DNA of 64,000 bases, from assembly GCF_029265695.1 (NCBI RefSeq), contig NZ_JAJUHW010000005.1:51355-115354 (forward strand). Direction: 5' to 3'. Made by a program: the position numbers and the translations under genes. Shown piece by piece: positions 28,669-38,086 of the stretch (position 1 is its first letter; each line of letters begins with the position of its first letter). Source of the stretch: Gracilinema caldarium. Its GTDB lineage: Bacteria; Spirochaetota; Spirochaetia; Treponematales; Breznakiellaceae. The notes under the pieces were generated by a model that was given only the letters and a program-made list of their open reading frames with translations, ran no database searches and was not told where the DNA came from.

Positions 28669-29301
28669 TTATAACTGAATTTTCTCTATCAATCTGTCAT
28701 AAACTTGCTCAATGGTCAAGTCCGATGTATCTAAATAGCTAACTCCATCGGCAATTTTAAGGCTCCCTTCCGCTTTATTCCGGTCAATCTCGTCCCTTTT
28801 GCGAATACCTTCGGCAATATCTTCAAGGCTCAGCTTAGAAACCCCCTGGGTGTAGCGTCTCTTTGCCCGGGCTTCGGGGCTGGCGTCGAGGAAGAAACGG
28901 TATTCAGCGTCGGGAAATACCACGGTAGTAATGTCCCGGCCCTCAACTACCACATTTTTTCCCGCTGCGATAGTCCGGACCAGGGCATTAACGACATGGC
29001 GGATAGGCACGATTGCAGAAAGCTGGGCTACCCAGGCATCTATTTCATCGCTATGGAGCTTGTCATCCACCTGCTCTCCGTCCAGTATTACTTTCTGGCC
29101 TTGGTAATCAATACGGGCTTCCTGGGCGCAGGCAAGAGCCTTTTCCGGATTTATGGGGCTGATACCTTTGCGCAAACACCTCAAGGTAATAGCCCGATAT
29201 AAGTTTCCTGAATTGATGTAGGTAAAACCGAGTCGTTCCGCCAGCAGTCGGGCGATGGTGCTTTTTCCGGATCCTGCGGGCCCATCAATCGCGATAACCA
29301 T
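28669..29301 (-). CDS. cmk: cytidylate kinase
   Basis: A 210-residue (d)CMP kinase that phosphorylates CMP and dCMP for nucleic acid synthesis. The P-loop GPAGSGKST is at residues 7-15, GRDITTVVFPDAEYRFFL is the conserved central segment and the lid contains RAKRR. Length is normal. It overlaps rluB by 17 bases and lies 9 bases before rpsA. Confidence 0.96.
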   Translation of the reverse strand: MVIAIDGPAGSGKSTIARLLAERLGFTYINSGNLYRAITLRCLRKGISPINPEKALACAQEARIDYQGQKVILDGEQVDDKLHSDEIDAWVAQLSAIVPIRHVVNALVRTIAAGKNVVVEGRDITTVVFPDAEYRFFLDASPEARAKRRYTQGVSKLSLEDIAEGIRKRDEIDRNKAEGSLKIADGVSYLDTSDLTIEQVYDRLIEKIQL

Positions 29302-30037
29302 GAGCTTTTCTCCTGTTTTTATAGCCTTCGGTATACTTTTGAAACTGCTTCAATTCTTCAGCTGTCAGCGGTCGGCTCTGCCCTTCAGGAAGTGAACCTA
29401 ATAAAAGGTGCCCGATACGAACCCGATGCAGCCTTTGGGGATGCAAATGGAAGTATGAAAAAACCCGCCTGATTTCACGGTTTTTTCCTTCTATCAAAAC
29501 AACCCTGACGGATTTCCTTCCCAGCCGTTCTATGGAAGCGCAGGTATATCGCTCCCCTTCTATTTCTATACCCCTGGAAAAGGCTTCCAGCATGCTGTCC
29601 GGAATGGGTACCGTAGAATCCACAAGATATTCCTTTTCAAGTTCCGCCGAAGGGTGACCCAGGGCAGCTGCAAAATCGCCGTCGTTAGTAAAAATAATCA
29701 GACCCGAAGAGCGGAAATCAAGCCGGCCTATGGTATAGACCCGTTCGGTTATGTTCTTGGGAAGCAGGTCCTGAGCTAAGGGTCGGCCCTGGGGGTCCCT
29801 GGCGCTGCAGATATAACCCGCCGGTTTATGCAAAGCGATATACAGTTTCTGCTGTTCCAGCCGCACCGCTTTGCCATCTACCAATACAGTATCGGCTTCG
29901 CTCACCTTGGTCCCTAGTTCCGTAATGGTAGTTCCATTTACCGAGACCCGGCCTGCAAGAATGAGTGCCTCCGATGCACGGCGGCTCGCGATGCCGCAGC
30001 GGGCTAAAAAGGCTTGAAGTCGTATTGGTTTATCCAT
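29285..30037 (-). CDS. rluB: pseudouridine synthase, RluB/RsuA family
   Basis: A 250-residue enzyme with an N-terminal S4 RNA-binding domain (RLQAFLARCGIASRRASE) and the RsuA-type catalytic domain: the catalytic Asp lies in IGRLDFRSSGLIIFTNDGD, with EKEYLV and ALFL-like strands, and GKNREIRRVFSYF near the end. It probably modifies 23S rRNA; RluB rather than RsuA is favoured by the scpAB neighbourhood. The start is the ATG at 30037 (MDKPIRLQ); the longer reading inside scpB has no family similarity. It overlaps scpB by 8 bases. Confidence 0.92.
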   Translation of the reverse strand: MDKPIRLQAFLARCGIASRRASEALILAGRVSVNGTTITELGTKVSEADTVLVDGKAVRLEQQKLYIALHKPAGYICSARDPQGRPLAQDLLPKNITERVYTIGRLDFRSSGLIIFTNDGDFAAALGHPSAELEKEYLVDSTVPIPDSMLEAFSRGIEIEGERYTCASIERLGRKSVRVVLIEGKNREIRRVFSYFHLHPQRLHRVRIGHLLLGSLPEGQSRPLTAEELKQFQKYTEGYKNRRKAHGYRD

Positions 30038-30575
30038 TGAGTTCAAACCTGTCCCGATCGCTTTCATCGAGTTTAGGCAGATCGGCGATACTTTCCAATC
30101 TGAAAAATTTGAGGAATTCCTTAGTGGTACCGTATTGAATAGGTTTCCCGGGCACGTTTTTTTTACCGACCTCTTTAATAAGGCCCCGATCAAGGAGCAG
30201 ACGAATCATGGTATCCGCCGAAACACCCCGTATGGCTTCTATTTCCCCCCTGGTAATGGGCTGAGAATAGGCAATAATGGAAAGGGTTTCCAGAGCGGCC
30301 TTTGAAAGTTTTGCATCGTTCTTTTTGCCGTACCGGTCCCGCAGAACATCCCAATACTCTTTTTTGGGAGCGATGAGGATGCCTCCCCCGACTCGGGAAA
30401 GCTCTATGCCGCTGTCGCTGCGGGAAAAACGTTCCTGCAAATTCTCCAGGGCCTTTTCAACCACATCTTTAGAGAGCCCAGAAATGCGTATCAGAGCAGC
30501 TTCCTCTATTGGTTCATTTTCGAGATAGAGAATTGCCTCTATGAGGGCGGTTTCCTTATCCAACTGCAACTCCAT
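30030..30575 (-). CDS. scpB: segregation and condensation protein B
   Basis: A 181-residue winged-helix subunit of the SMC-ScpAB condensin. The family segments AALETLSIIAYSQPITRGEIEAIRGV and TKEFLKFFRLESIADLPKL are present. It overlaps scpA by 20 bases and rluB by 8, the usual scpA-scpB-rluB order. Confidence 0.95.
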   Translation of the reverse strand: MELQLDKETALIEAILYLENEPIEEAALIRISGLSKDVVEKALENLQERFSRSDSGIELSRVGGGILIAPKKEYWDVLRDRYGKKNDAKLSKAALETLSIIAYSQPITRGEIEAIRGVSADTMIRLLLDRGLIKEVGKKNVPGKPIQYGTTKEFLKFFRLESIADLPKLDESDRDRFELNG

Positions 30576-31311
30576 CGCTATTTACCTTCTCGTATGGTTT
30601 TATAATGATGTCCCCAAACATTTTATTTTGATATATCGAAACCATTCTGAATTTTACCGCCTCAAGGATTGCGAGGAACGCACAGACAATATCCATGACG
30701 GATCCGCTGCGGACCACAAGATCGGTAAAATTGCACTGTCCCTTTGTTTCCAATAGTTCGGTCATAAGGGCCATTTTTTCATTGACCGTGACCTCCTCAA
30801 AAAGGTCAATAATCCGTTCGCTGGTCAGGTTTGTCATGAGACTGGAAAAGGTTTTTAATAGGTCCCAGACATCTACCTTTTCCCACAGTTCCACATCCGC
30901 AAAAGGAAGAGCCCGTTGCAGTTTTTTACGCTCAATGACCCATTCTGCTTCCCGTTCTTTTTCTTCCATGAGCTCGGTGAGTTTTTTGAGTTTTTGGTAT
31001 TCAATGAGCTTATCAACCAGCTCCTGACGGGGATCTTCGATTTCATCATCCGCTTCTATTTCAATAGGCAGCAGCATTCTGGATTTGATATACAACAGGT
31101 TTGCGGCCATCATATGAAATTCAGTGAGGTTTTCAAGATCAAGTTCTGTAGCATAGGTAAGGTATTCCAGATATTGTTCAGTAATCTGGGCTACGGGTAT
31201 ATCGTAAATATTTACCTCATTCTTTTTAATTAAAAAAAGAAGGAGATCCAGGGGGCCTTCGAATTGTTGTAGTCTGAATCGATATGCAGCGTTTTGGTTA
31301 AGTTCTTCCAT
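30556..31311 (-). CDS. scpA: segregation and condensation protein A
   Basis: A 251-residue kleisin that bridges SMC heads in the chromosome condensation complex. The N-terminal FEGPLDLLLFLIKKNEVNIYDIPVAQITEQYLEYL is diagnostic, and the C-terminal winged helix includes VCAFLAILEAVKF. Its start overlaps the folK stop by one base. Confidence 0.95.
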   Translation of the reverse strand: MEELNQNAAYRFRLQQFEGPLDLLLFLIKKNEVNIYDIPVAQITEQYLEYLTYATELDLENLTEFHMMAANLLYIKSRMLLPIEIEADDEIEDPRQELVDKLIEYQKLKKLTELMEEKEREAEWVIERKKLQRALPFADVELWEKVDVWDLLKTFSSLMTNLTSERIIDLFEEVTVNEKMALMTELLETKGQCNFTDLVVRSGSVMDIVCAFLAILEAVKFRMVSIYQNKMFGDIIIKPYEKVNSDGVAVG

Positions 31312-31829
31312 TAATGCTGATTATAGTCATCAAAATCAGCATAGTAAATACCCTGGCTTTCCAGGTTTTCATAGATTTTCCAATAATAGTCCCCGGTCCG
31401 GGGATCCTGCGCTTCTGGTTCAAGATTTAAGAGCGGAAGGAGGGCAAATTTCCGTTCATGGAGCAGGGGATGGGGAATAAGCAATAGAGGCGGTTCGGAT
31501 ACAACAAGACTCCCCATAAGAAGAATATCGATATCCAGAGTACGTTCTCCCTTGGATCGTTCCTTGCTCCTATCCCTTCCATATTGAGCTTCAATTGCCT
31601 GAACAGATGCAAGAAGCTGCATCGGGGTACCTGAAAAGTTGCCTGCTACAGCACAGTTAAAAAAATTGGGCTGATCCAGTACATAGCGGGGTTTGCTGAT
31701 GTATATGGGGGAGCAGCGCAGGTCTTCTAAGAGGGTGCCTAAATCGGCGACAGCCTGTTTTAATATTGTTTTGCTGTCGCCCCTGTTCGATCCCAGCCCA
31801 AGAATTACCGGATTAGAAGAGTTCGTCAT
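31311..31829 (-). CDS. folK: 2-amino-4-hydroxy-6-hydroxymethyldihydropteridine pyrophosphokinase
   Basis: A 172-residue HPPK of folate synthesis, which transfers pyrophosphate from ATP to hydroxymethyldihydropterin. Conserved features: LGLGSNRGD at the N-terminus, FFNCAVAG, the [11 protein letters not shown] metal site and [16 protein letters not shown]. It overlaps the end of recA by 17 bases. No other folate gene is nearby, so its place in this operon looks incidental. Confidence 0.95.
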   Translation of the reverse strand: MTNSSNPVILGLGSNRGDSKTILKQAVADLGTLLEDLRCSPIYISKPRYVLDQPNFFNCAVAGNFSGTPMQLLASVQAIEAQYGRDRSKERSKGERTLDIDILLMGSLVVSEPPLLLIPHPLLHERKFALLPLLNLEPEAQDPRTGDYYWKIYENLESQGIYYADFDDYNQH

Positions 31830-33108
31830 CTTCTGATGATGCAGGTTTGGTAGGCCCTGCCTTTATCTGGGATGCTCGGGGGGCTGCTGCGGATGCGGCA
31901 GAAGCCTTAGGAGCCGCTGCTGAGGGCCGTATTTCAGAACCTGCACCAGCAGTTCCAGCCGCCGCTGAAGCAGGTTTTGCGCCCTGCGTTATTGCGCCCT
32001 GCGCAATAGCACCGGGTATTGCAGCGGAGCTTGCCCCAGTCTGTTGAACCACCTCTGGTTCTTTCATCCCGGGAAACATAATAGCCCTGAGTTTTTTCTC
32101 GATTTCAGCCGTAAGCGCAGGATTATTTTCCAAAAATTCCCGGGCATTGTCCCTACCCTGGCCTATTTTTTCTTCCCCATAGGCGTACCAGGCACCTTTT
32201 TTGTCGATAATTTCATATTTAACCGCCGCATCCAGAATGCTGCTCACGGCGGAAACGCCCTTACCGAACATTATGTCCAGCTCAGCCTTGCGGAAGGGCG
32301 GCGCGACTTTATTCTTAACTACCTTAACCCGAACCTTGTTGCCCACCGCGTCGGCTTCGCCCTTTTCGATGGTTTCCATTTTTCGGACCTCCAGCCGCAC
32401 CGAGGCATAGAATTTAAGGGCGTTTCCGCCGGTCGTAGTTTCGGGATTGCCAAACATAACGCCGATTTTCATGCGGATCTGGTTAATAAAAATAAGGATA
32501 GTTTTGGATTTTCCGATGGTTGCGGTCAGCTTGCGCAGGGCCTGGCTCATCAACCGGGCCTGGAGTCCCACATGGGCATCCCCCATTTCACCTTCTATTT
32601 CAGCCTGGGGTGTTAAGGCTGCAACCGAGTCTACGACAATTACGTCCACTGCGCCGGAACGTACGAGGCTTTCGGCAATTTCCAGGGCCTGCTCTCCCGT
32701 ATCAGGCTGGGAGACCCACAGTTCATCAATATTAACACCCAGATTTTTAGCGTATACCGGATCCAGGGCGTGTTCAGCATCGATAAAGGCTGCAATGCCG
32801 CCCCGCTTTTGGGCTTCTGCGATAGCATGCAGGGCCAGGGTGGTCTTTCCTGAAGATTCAGGGCCGTAAATTTCTATAATTCTTCCCCGGGGATAACCGC
32901 CAATGCCAAGGGCTTCATCGAGCAAAATGGAACCACTGGGTATAATTTCTATGCCTGCTGCATTGACATGGGTGCCGAGCTTCATGAGGGAGCCGGCGCC
33001 GAATTGTTTTTCTATCTGCAGCCGGGCCACTTCCAGGGCCTTAAGTTTTTCTTCAGTGCTTGCCCGCTGTTCCTGATTTGAACCATTTGCATCAATAACC
33101 TTTGCCAC
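31813..33108 (-). CDS. recA: recombinase RecA
   Basis: A 431-residue RecA, longer than the usual 350 or so. The core is standard: P-loop GPESSGKTT near residue 82, MAW-type loops, and the [27 protein letters not shown] segment. The extra length is a C-terminal tail (residues about 350-431) rich in Ala, Pro and Ser with short quasi-repeats ([12 protein letters not shown]), ending in the acidic EDDELF. An AGGGGAGG-like site precedes the ATG. It heads the long leftward operon. Confidence 0.97.
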   Translation of the reverse strand: MAKVIDANGSNQEQRASTEEKLKALEVARLQIEKQFGAGSLMKLGTHVNAAGIEIIPSGSILLDEALGIGGYPRGRIIEIYGPESSGKTTLALHAIAEAQKRGGIAAFIDAEHALDPVYAKNLGVNIDELWVSQPDTGEQALEIAESLVRSGAVDVIVVDSVAALTPQAEIEGEMGDAHVGLQARLMSQALRKLTATIGKSKTILIFINQIRMKIGVMFGNPETTTGGNALKFYASVRLEVRKMETIEKGEADAVGNKVRVKVVKNKVAPPFRKAELDIMFGKGVSAVSSILDAAVKYEIIDKKGAWYAYGEEKIGQGRDNAREFLENNPALTAEIEKKLRAIMFPGMKEPEVVQQTGASSAAIPGAIAQGAITQGAKPASAAAGTAGAGSEIRPSAAAPKASAASAAAPRASQIKAGPTKPASSEDDELF

Positions 33109-33153
33109 CTTAGCCTCCCCTTTCTGTACGGACCTTTTTCATTATCTGCTTTA

Positions 33154-33182
33154 ACAGTACACAAAATTTGCAATTCTATCAA
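33154..33182 (-). promoter_or_regulatory. recA promoter
   Basis: On the minus strand: TTGATA (33177-33182), a 17-base spacer ending in TG, then TACTGT (33154-33159), about 45 bases before the recA start. No clear LexA operator is seen. Confidence 0.7.
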
Positions 33183-33225
33183 CCAAGGGCTCGACGGATT
33201 TTTAAAGTCATCGTAGGATTAGAAT

Positions 33226-34326
33226 ATGCAAAATGCCTTTGCCATAGTGGCTACCCGTTCAATGCAGGAATATGCAGATAAAGTGGTACAAAAACTGGTT
33301 CATTTTCCGAGTTTTTCTGACCAGGCCGAATGCATCAACAGGGTTGATACACTTAAGGTGTCCATGTTTGCCGATGGAGAACTTGAAGTATCGGTGGCCT
33401 CATCTCTGCGGGGGCAGGATGTCTACCTTTTTGCCAATGCGGCCCGAAATATAGCGGGTATTCCTGTAGAAGAAGCGAAAATAGAGCTTTACCATGCGGT
33501 GGACGCCCTGAAACGGGCTCAGGCGGAACGGATTATCGTGTTCGAACCCTATGTTTCCTGTTCCCGGTCAGACAGGACCACCCGGCGCAACTCGGTAGGG
33601 CTCTGGATACATTTTAAGATCCTGGCGAGCCTTGGCACCCAGCATATTATCACCTACCAGCTCCATTCAGATAAATCTAAAAGTATGGTGGATCCAACGA
33701 TTTGTGCTATTGATGATGTCCCGGGGCTGACGCTTTTAAAAAGACATCTCTGCGATACCTATATACAGACCTTAGACCAGTTAGAGTCGGTTGTACGGCC
33801 CCATTGGGCGTTTTGCAGTGTCGATGCGGGGGGCGAAAAACTTGCTCGGAGCTTTGCCAATGCCTTTGGGGCACCCCTCGTGGTGGCCCACAAGCAGCGG
33901 GATTATTCCAAAGTCAATACCGTAGAGTCTATCAACATACTTTCTGCGGAGCCGATCAAGGGCAAGGTACTCTGGATCGTTGATGACATGGTAGATACCG
34001 CTGGGTCGGTGTACAGTCTTATAAAAACCCTTGCCAATTTGGAACCAGCGGAGATTAACCTGCTTGCGGTACACGCGGTTTTTTCGCCCCCCGCCATGGA
34101 CCGGCTCTGCGAATTAAGCAGCCAGGGGCTTTTAAAACATATCATGGTTACCGATACGGTGTTTTGTCCCGAATGTTTTATAGAGGATTTGCCTAACCTT
34201 GAAATTGTTCCCTCTACGGAGCTATCCGCAAAAATAATCGCCACCATAGCGGAAGACAAATCCCTGGGGAAGCTGCTCCAGCCCTTTAATGCGGCAGAAT
34301 ACCTGAGTCGTCCCCGGCTTTTGTAA
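33226..34326 (+). CDS. prs: ribose-phosphate pyrophosphokinase (divergent)
   Basis: A 366-residue PRPP synthase homologue, forming PRPP from ribose 5-phosphate and ATP for nucleotide and amino-acid synthesis. The PRPP-binding loop is IVDDMVDTAGS near residue 248, and the N-terminal FADGELEVSVASSLRGQDVYL block is family-typical. The catalytic flexible-loop region reads YVSCSRSDRTTRRNSVG instead of the common bacterial YARQDRK form, and the segment after it differs too. It is longer than the usual 310-320 residues. I cannot tell whether it uses ATP and phosphate like the class I enzymes. It is divergent from recA. Confidence 0.85.
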   Translation: MQNAFAIVATRSMQEYADKVVQKLVHFPSFSDQAECINRVDTLKVSMFADGELEVSVASSLRGQDVYLFANAARNIAGIPVEEAKIELYHAVDALKRAQAERIIVFEPYVSCSRSDRTTRRNSVGLWIHFKILASLGTQHIITYQLHSDKSKSMVDPTICAIDDVPGLTLLKRHLCDTYIQTLDQLESVVRPHWAFCSVDAGGEKLARSFANAFGAPLVVAHKQRDYSKVNTVESINILSAEPIKGKVLWIVDDMVDTAGSVYSLIKTLANLEPAEINLLAVHAVFSPPAMDRLCELSSQGLLKHIMVTDTVFCPECFIEDLPNLEIVPSTELSAKIIATIAEDKSLGKLLQPFNAAEYLSRPRLL

Positions 34327-34335
34327 CTCGAGAGA

Positions 34336-34785
34336 TCAAAATAGTTTTGTCGAATCTAAAAGTATGGTAACAGGCCCTTCGTTGGTATAGCGAACCTGCA
34401 TGGATGCCTGAAACATACCGGTGGCCACAGTAAATCCTCGGCTGCGGAGATTTTTAACAAAATATAGATACAGCTGATTTGCCTTTTCCGGTTCGGCCGC
34501 ATCTGAATAAGAAGGTCGTCTGCCTTTCCGCGCGTCTGCAAGCAATGTAAACTGTGATACCACGAGGATTTCTCCGCCTACATCCTGAACAGATCGGTTC
34601 ATTTTATCCTGTTCATCGGTAAAAATGCGCAGGTTAGCTACCTTTTCAGCTAAATAATCCGCATCCTGCTCGGTATCTTGGGCGGCAACCCCCAGATATA
34701 CCAGGAGTCCCATCGATATGGCTCCTACAGTTTTTTCGTCTACCGATACAGATGCATCAGACACCCGCTGAACAACGGCCCTCAT
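34336..34785 (-). CDS. dtd: D-aminoacyl-tRNA deacylase
   Basis: A 149-residue DTD that removes D-amino acids from mischarged tRNA. The two signature segments are present: [21 protein letters not shown] (catalytic Thr region) and [12 protein letters not shown] near the C-terminus. Its start overlaps the end of the upstream TPR gene by 4 bases. Confidence 0.95.
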   Translation of the reverse strand: MRAVVQRVSDASVSVDEKTVGAISMGLLVYLGVAAQDTEQDADYLAEKVANLRIFTDEQDKMNRSVQDVGGEILVVSQFTLLADARKGRRPSYSDAAEPEKANQLYLYFVKNLRSRGFTVATGMFQASMQVRYTNEGPVTILLDSTKLF

Positions 34786-35936
34786 CGCGTAGCCTCCGGA
34801 CTGGGTAACGCGACAGATTGATGAATAGCAATGCCCTTGAGCGCGATTTTCCCTCCCTCTTGAATGACCACAGAACCAAGCACTTCTATGGGGATTTCCT
34901 GGTTTATTGCCACCGCGAAGGGAAAAGCCACGGGCACTATCCCCTGCAAAACAGTCTTCATGTCGTAGCCAACCAGTAAATCAAAACTGGTAGCTTTGTT
35001 TCCCTGTTGAACATTTGCTGCCATCCCTTTCCAGCGCACTGTCACGTTATGGTACAGATAGGGGTCTTTTTGAACATCAAGGAATGAATAGAGATCCTTC
35101 AGGGTATGAAAATCGGGAGTGGTCGTATAAGAAAGCAAGAGCGAAGCCTTAGCTTTTATTGCTTCAGAAGCGTTAGATTCAAGTATTCGGTTAATTTCTA
35201 TTTTTGCGGCATCGTCCCTAAATTCTGCAAAAAGCGCCTTTGCCTTATCGTAACTTTTTAATACCTGATCCCGAGTCAGCACATAGCGGAATGAACCTGA
35301 GGTCTGAACTACGGAGCGGAGGTCATTTTCATTTAAAGTGAGGCTATCCATTCCCTGCCGACCCTGTTTTTGTGAAACAGGAAATGGATTGGGAAGCATA
35401 CCTGTTGCCATGCCTAAACCAGCTATTCCAACAATAATAACAACTGCCCCAGATGCAAAAAGAAGGCGGCTACGCAGGCTGCGCGGTACTGGCGGCGGAG
35501 GGGGGAAAGTTTTTTTAAGAGCACCGGTTTCAAGCCAGGCTGAAAGGGCTTCCTTATCTCCATATTTACGAATAATCTGCAAACCTCGATTGGCAAGTTT
35601 CAATGCGATTTTAGATCGATGAGGATTGGCCAATTCCAGATCCTGCACCTCTAAATACAGTTCTACCGCTCTATCGGTTTCTCCCCTCCGTATATGCAGA
35701 GATGCAAGTCCGAGCAATGTATAAGAATCCTGCATTTTTAGTTCCCGGCAGCGCCTTAAATAGGTATGGGCCCCGCCAAAATCACCGGAATAGAGGCATG
35801 AGATGGCCAGAATATAGTAAAACCGATGAGAGTCATGGTATCGCAGTACTTCAGGCTCAAGAAGACGTATGGCTTTACCATACTGGCCCTGACGTGCATA
35901 CCGAGCGGCCTTGGTTAGTAAAGGATCAAGTTTCAT
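34782..35936 (-). CDS. TPR protein with a central membrane helix
   Basis: A 384-residue protein with N-terminal TPR repeats (residues about 1-130: [23 protein letters not shown] and following), a Pro-rich stretch, one transmembrane helix (about 160-180) and a C-terminal extracytoplasmic domain of unknown fold. The TPRs are therefore cytoplasmic and the C-terminal domain periplasmic. I do not recognise the family. It is followed by dtd with a 4-base overlap. Confidence 0.75.
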   Translation of the reverse strand: MKLDPLLTKAARYARQGQYGKAIRLLEPEVLRYHDSHRFYYILAISCLYSGDFGGAHTYLRRCRELKMQDSYTLLGLASLHIRRGETDRAVELYLEVQDLELANPHRSKIALKLANRGLQIIRKYGDKEALSAWLETGALKKTFPPPPPVPRSLRSRLLFASGAVVIIVGIAGLGMATGMLPNPFPVSQKQGRQGMDSLTLNENDLRSVVQTSGSFRYVLTRDQVLKSYDKAKALFAEFRDDAAKIEINRILESNASEAIKAKASLLLSYTTTPDFHTLKDLYSFLDVQKDPYLYHNVTVRWKGMAANVQQGNKATSFDLLVGYDMKTVLQGIVPVAFPFAVAINQEIPIEVLGSVVIQEGGKIALKGIAIHQSVALPSPEATR

Positions 35937-35954
35937 CCTATGCGTTACCGTGTA

Positions 35955-36992
35955 TTACCGAGACTCGTTTTTAGCCTTAAGCTTAGAAATGATTGACTCG
36001 AGAGCTGCCAGGTCATCCTCAGTTACCATACGCTGTTCAGTCAAAATACTGTCTATCCGGTTCATTACATCTCCAACCATAATGAGGTCTGTTCTGAGTG
36101 ACAATTCATCAACAGATGAATCAGATGGAGTACTTCCGAGCAGCTGCGATATATCACCTTCTACACTTTTGCCAACATTATCAAAACCCTTTTCAGACGC
36201 AAGGGCGAACATGATGGAAACGGTACGGCTTGTTCCACGGGGAATTAACACCAGTTCATAATAATAGGCCACCGCTGAATCCCCAATTGAATAGGGAAGC
36301 AAATTAAAGTTTCTGCCATTACTTGGATTTACCTTCCAGCTGGCATCATTAAGTCGTTTCCAGTTGGCAAAATGAACCATATCGGGTCTTGTTATACCAG
36401 AATATATGATAGATCCCATAAGACCCAGGCTTTCATTTTTAGAAATCCAAAAAGCATCATTATCCTTTGCTGTAAGCAGGATTTCAGACGGGATGTTTTG
36501 CAAATCCGTATAAAAGTGATTGGTGCTATTTTCACCCAATGAAGTATCAAGAACGAACCGAATACCAACAGGGATAGTCTTCTCTGCCTTGTTGGTCACC
36601 TTGATATTCATTTTTATTCCGTTTGCCAAGGTAGATCCGCCAGTCCGAATAAACTCAAATTCTTGTATTACGTCAAGCATGGAGGATTCAAAAACCAATG
36701 CGGGCTTTGAGAGTTCATTCTGAACTCGCAGGCGGAACATGGTACTCTCTCCAAGCCGGTATGCTTTGTCATCTACAAGGATGCTCAAAAAGGAAGTTCT
36801 CGGATCCTTATCCACAAAAAGGGCTTGATACCGTTCCTTTTTTATATCCGTCAGATAGTAGAGTGAAAAACGACCGGTAGTTTCATTAAGAACGAGCTTA
36901 ATCCGTCCTTCTGAAAAATCAGCGGCACCAATCTGGGCTACACAATTAAATAACAACACACTAAGCAGAAGGGACAATAAATACTTTTTCAT
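35955..36992 (-). CDS. exported hypothetical protein
   Basis: A 345-residue protein with an N-terminal signal (MKKYLLSLLLSVLLFNC). The LLFNC could be a permissive spirochaete lipobox, or cleavage may follow AAD. The rest is beta-rich (GRFSLYYLTDIKKERYQALFVDKDPRTSFLSILVD and similar). I know no characterised homologue. It shares one base with the start of the preceding gene, so it is probably made together with that TPR/coiled-coil protein and acts in the envelope. Confidence 0.7.
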   Translation of the reverse strand: MKKYLLSLLLSVLLFNCVAQIGAADFSEGRIKLVLNETTGRFSLYYLTDIKKERYQALFVDKDPRTSFLSILVDDKAYRLGESTMFRLRVQNELSKPALVFESSMLDVIQEFEFIRTGGSTLANGIKMNIKVTNKAEKTIPVGIRFVLDTSLGENSTNHFYTDLQNIPSEILLTAKDNDAFWISKNESLGLMGSIIYSGITRPDMVHFANWKRLNDASWKVNPSNGRNFNLLPYSIGDSAVAYYYELVLIPRGTSRTVSIMFALASEKGFDNVGKSVEGDISQLLGSTPSDSSVDELSLRTDLIMVGDVMNRIDSILTEQRMVTEDDLAALESIISKLKAKNESR

Positions 36993-38002
36993 TATTTTTT
37001 TTCTCCCTGATTAGCAGAAGCGGCAAGCCGATCTAACAGCAGCTTTTGCAATTCAAGCGCTTGAGCCTTAAGCGCAAGCAGTTTATTGATTTGTTCCTGG
37101 GATAGTTTTTCTGTGCTTGGTATTTCTGTCGCAGGCTGCTCGATCTCTTTTGTCTGCGGCTGGCTTGATCCGGTTTCTGTAGGCGGTACAGCAGCTACTG
37201 TTGATTGAACTGGCTGCGATGAAGCGGTAGCCAATGCGGCTTCTACTTCAGCTAATTTTTGTTTGAGCTCCTTATTTTCCTTTTCTAGATCCGCCAAATG
37301 TGTGTCTTTAAGCATTTCTGCGATCCGTTTTTGGTAAGCTAATATGGCCTGTTCATAGGATCGTTCACGCCGCTGGTATTCTTCTACGGTCCTCAGTGAT
37401 TCTTCATGACTCCACTTAAGAAGGTTGAGTAATTCGCTTTCTATTTTTTTCTGGTCCACCAGGGCTATACGGTAACTGGCAGCTTCGAATTTAGAGCTCT
37501 GCGGGTATTTCTCCGTTATTATGGAAAAGGTATTTCTGGCATCATCAAGCCGGCCAAGGGCAAAAAGACATTCACCTATCCAGTAATATGCTGAAGCTTT
37601 CCGGTTTGCATCCTGCATCACATCAGCATAGGTCTTAAATATCGGTATGGCTCCATCAAACTGGTTAAGATAAAAAAGAATGCGAGCCTTGTTATACATG
37701 GCTTCGTAATACTTGCTATCCTTTTGAGCATTTTTTAAGTATGCTTCCACGTCCTGCAGGGCCGCTTCGTAGGAGCCGGCAAAAAGTTCTGAAAGAGAAA
37801 TCCAATAGAGGGCTTCATTTTTAAGGGCCATATCATCCGCAGTGGTTTGGACACGGCGAAGGGTGAGTACCGCGTCCTGCCATTTTCCGTCACGGTAATA
37901 TTCAAGCCCCTTTTCCAAAAGTTCCTTGGGAGTCTGGGCAGCAACAATACCGCAGAACACAACAGCGAGGAGCATGAAAAGGGCATTACGTTTTGAAACC
38001 AT
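36992..38002 (-). CDS. exported TPR/coiled-coil protein, YbgF-like
   Basis: A 336-residue protein with a signal peptide, TPR repeats (residues about 25-190, as in YYWIGECLFALGRLDDARNTF), a coiled coil (about 205-260) and a Gln/Pro/Thr-rich C-terminus. The TPR unit resembles CpoB/YbgF-type periplasmic proteins, but no tol-pal genes are near. An AGGAG site lies 8 bases before the ATG. First gene of a probable four-gene envelope operon ending with dtd. Confidence 0.75.
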   Translation of the reverse strand: MVSKRNALFMLLAVVFCGIVAAQTPKELLEKGLEYYRDGKWQDAVLTLRRVQTTADDMALKNEALYWISLSELFAGSYEAALQDVEAYLKNAQKDSKYYEAMYNKARILFYLNQFDGAIPIFKTYADVMQDANRKASAYYWIGECLFALGRLDDARNTFSIITEKYPQSSKFEAASYRIALVDQKKIESELLNLLKWSHEESLRTVEEYQRRERSYEQAILAYQKRIAEMLKDTHLADLEKENKELKQKLAEVEAALATASSQPVQSTVAAVPPTETGSSQPQTKEIEQPATEIPSTEKLSQEQINKLLALKAQALELQKLLLDRLAASANQGEKK

Positions 38003-38086
38003 CGATGGCTCTCCTATTTATTGTATAAATTTCGGCGGATTAGCTCTGAAAATCAAGGCCTTCACCCTGCACTCATGATGGCTGTA

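Noticed and set aside
30038..30193. N-terminal extension of rluB
   Set aside because: It lies inside scpB and the translated segment has no S4-domain similarity; the ATG at 30037 starts the family match.
33109..33225. LexA box before recA
   Set aside because: GTAC-containing sequences are present but no symmetric operator of a known LexA type could be drawn.
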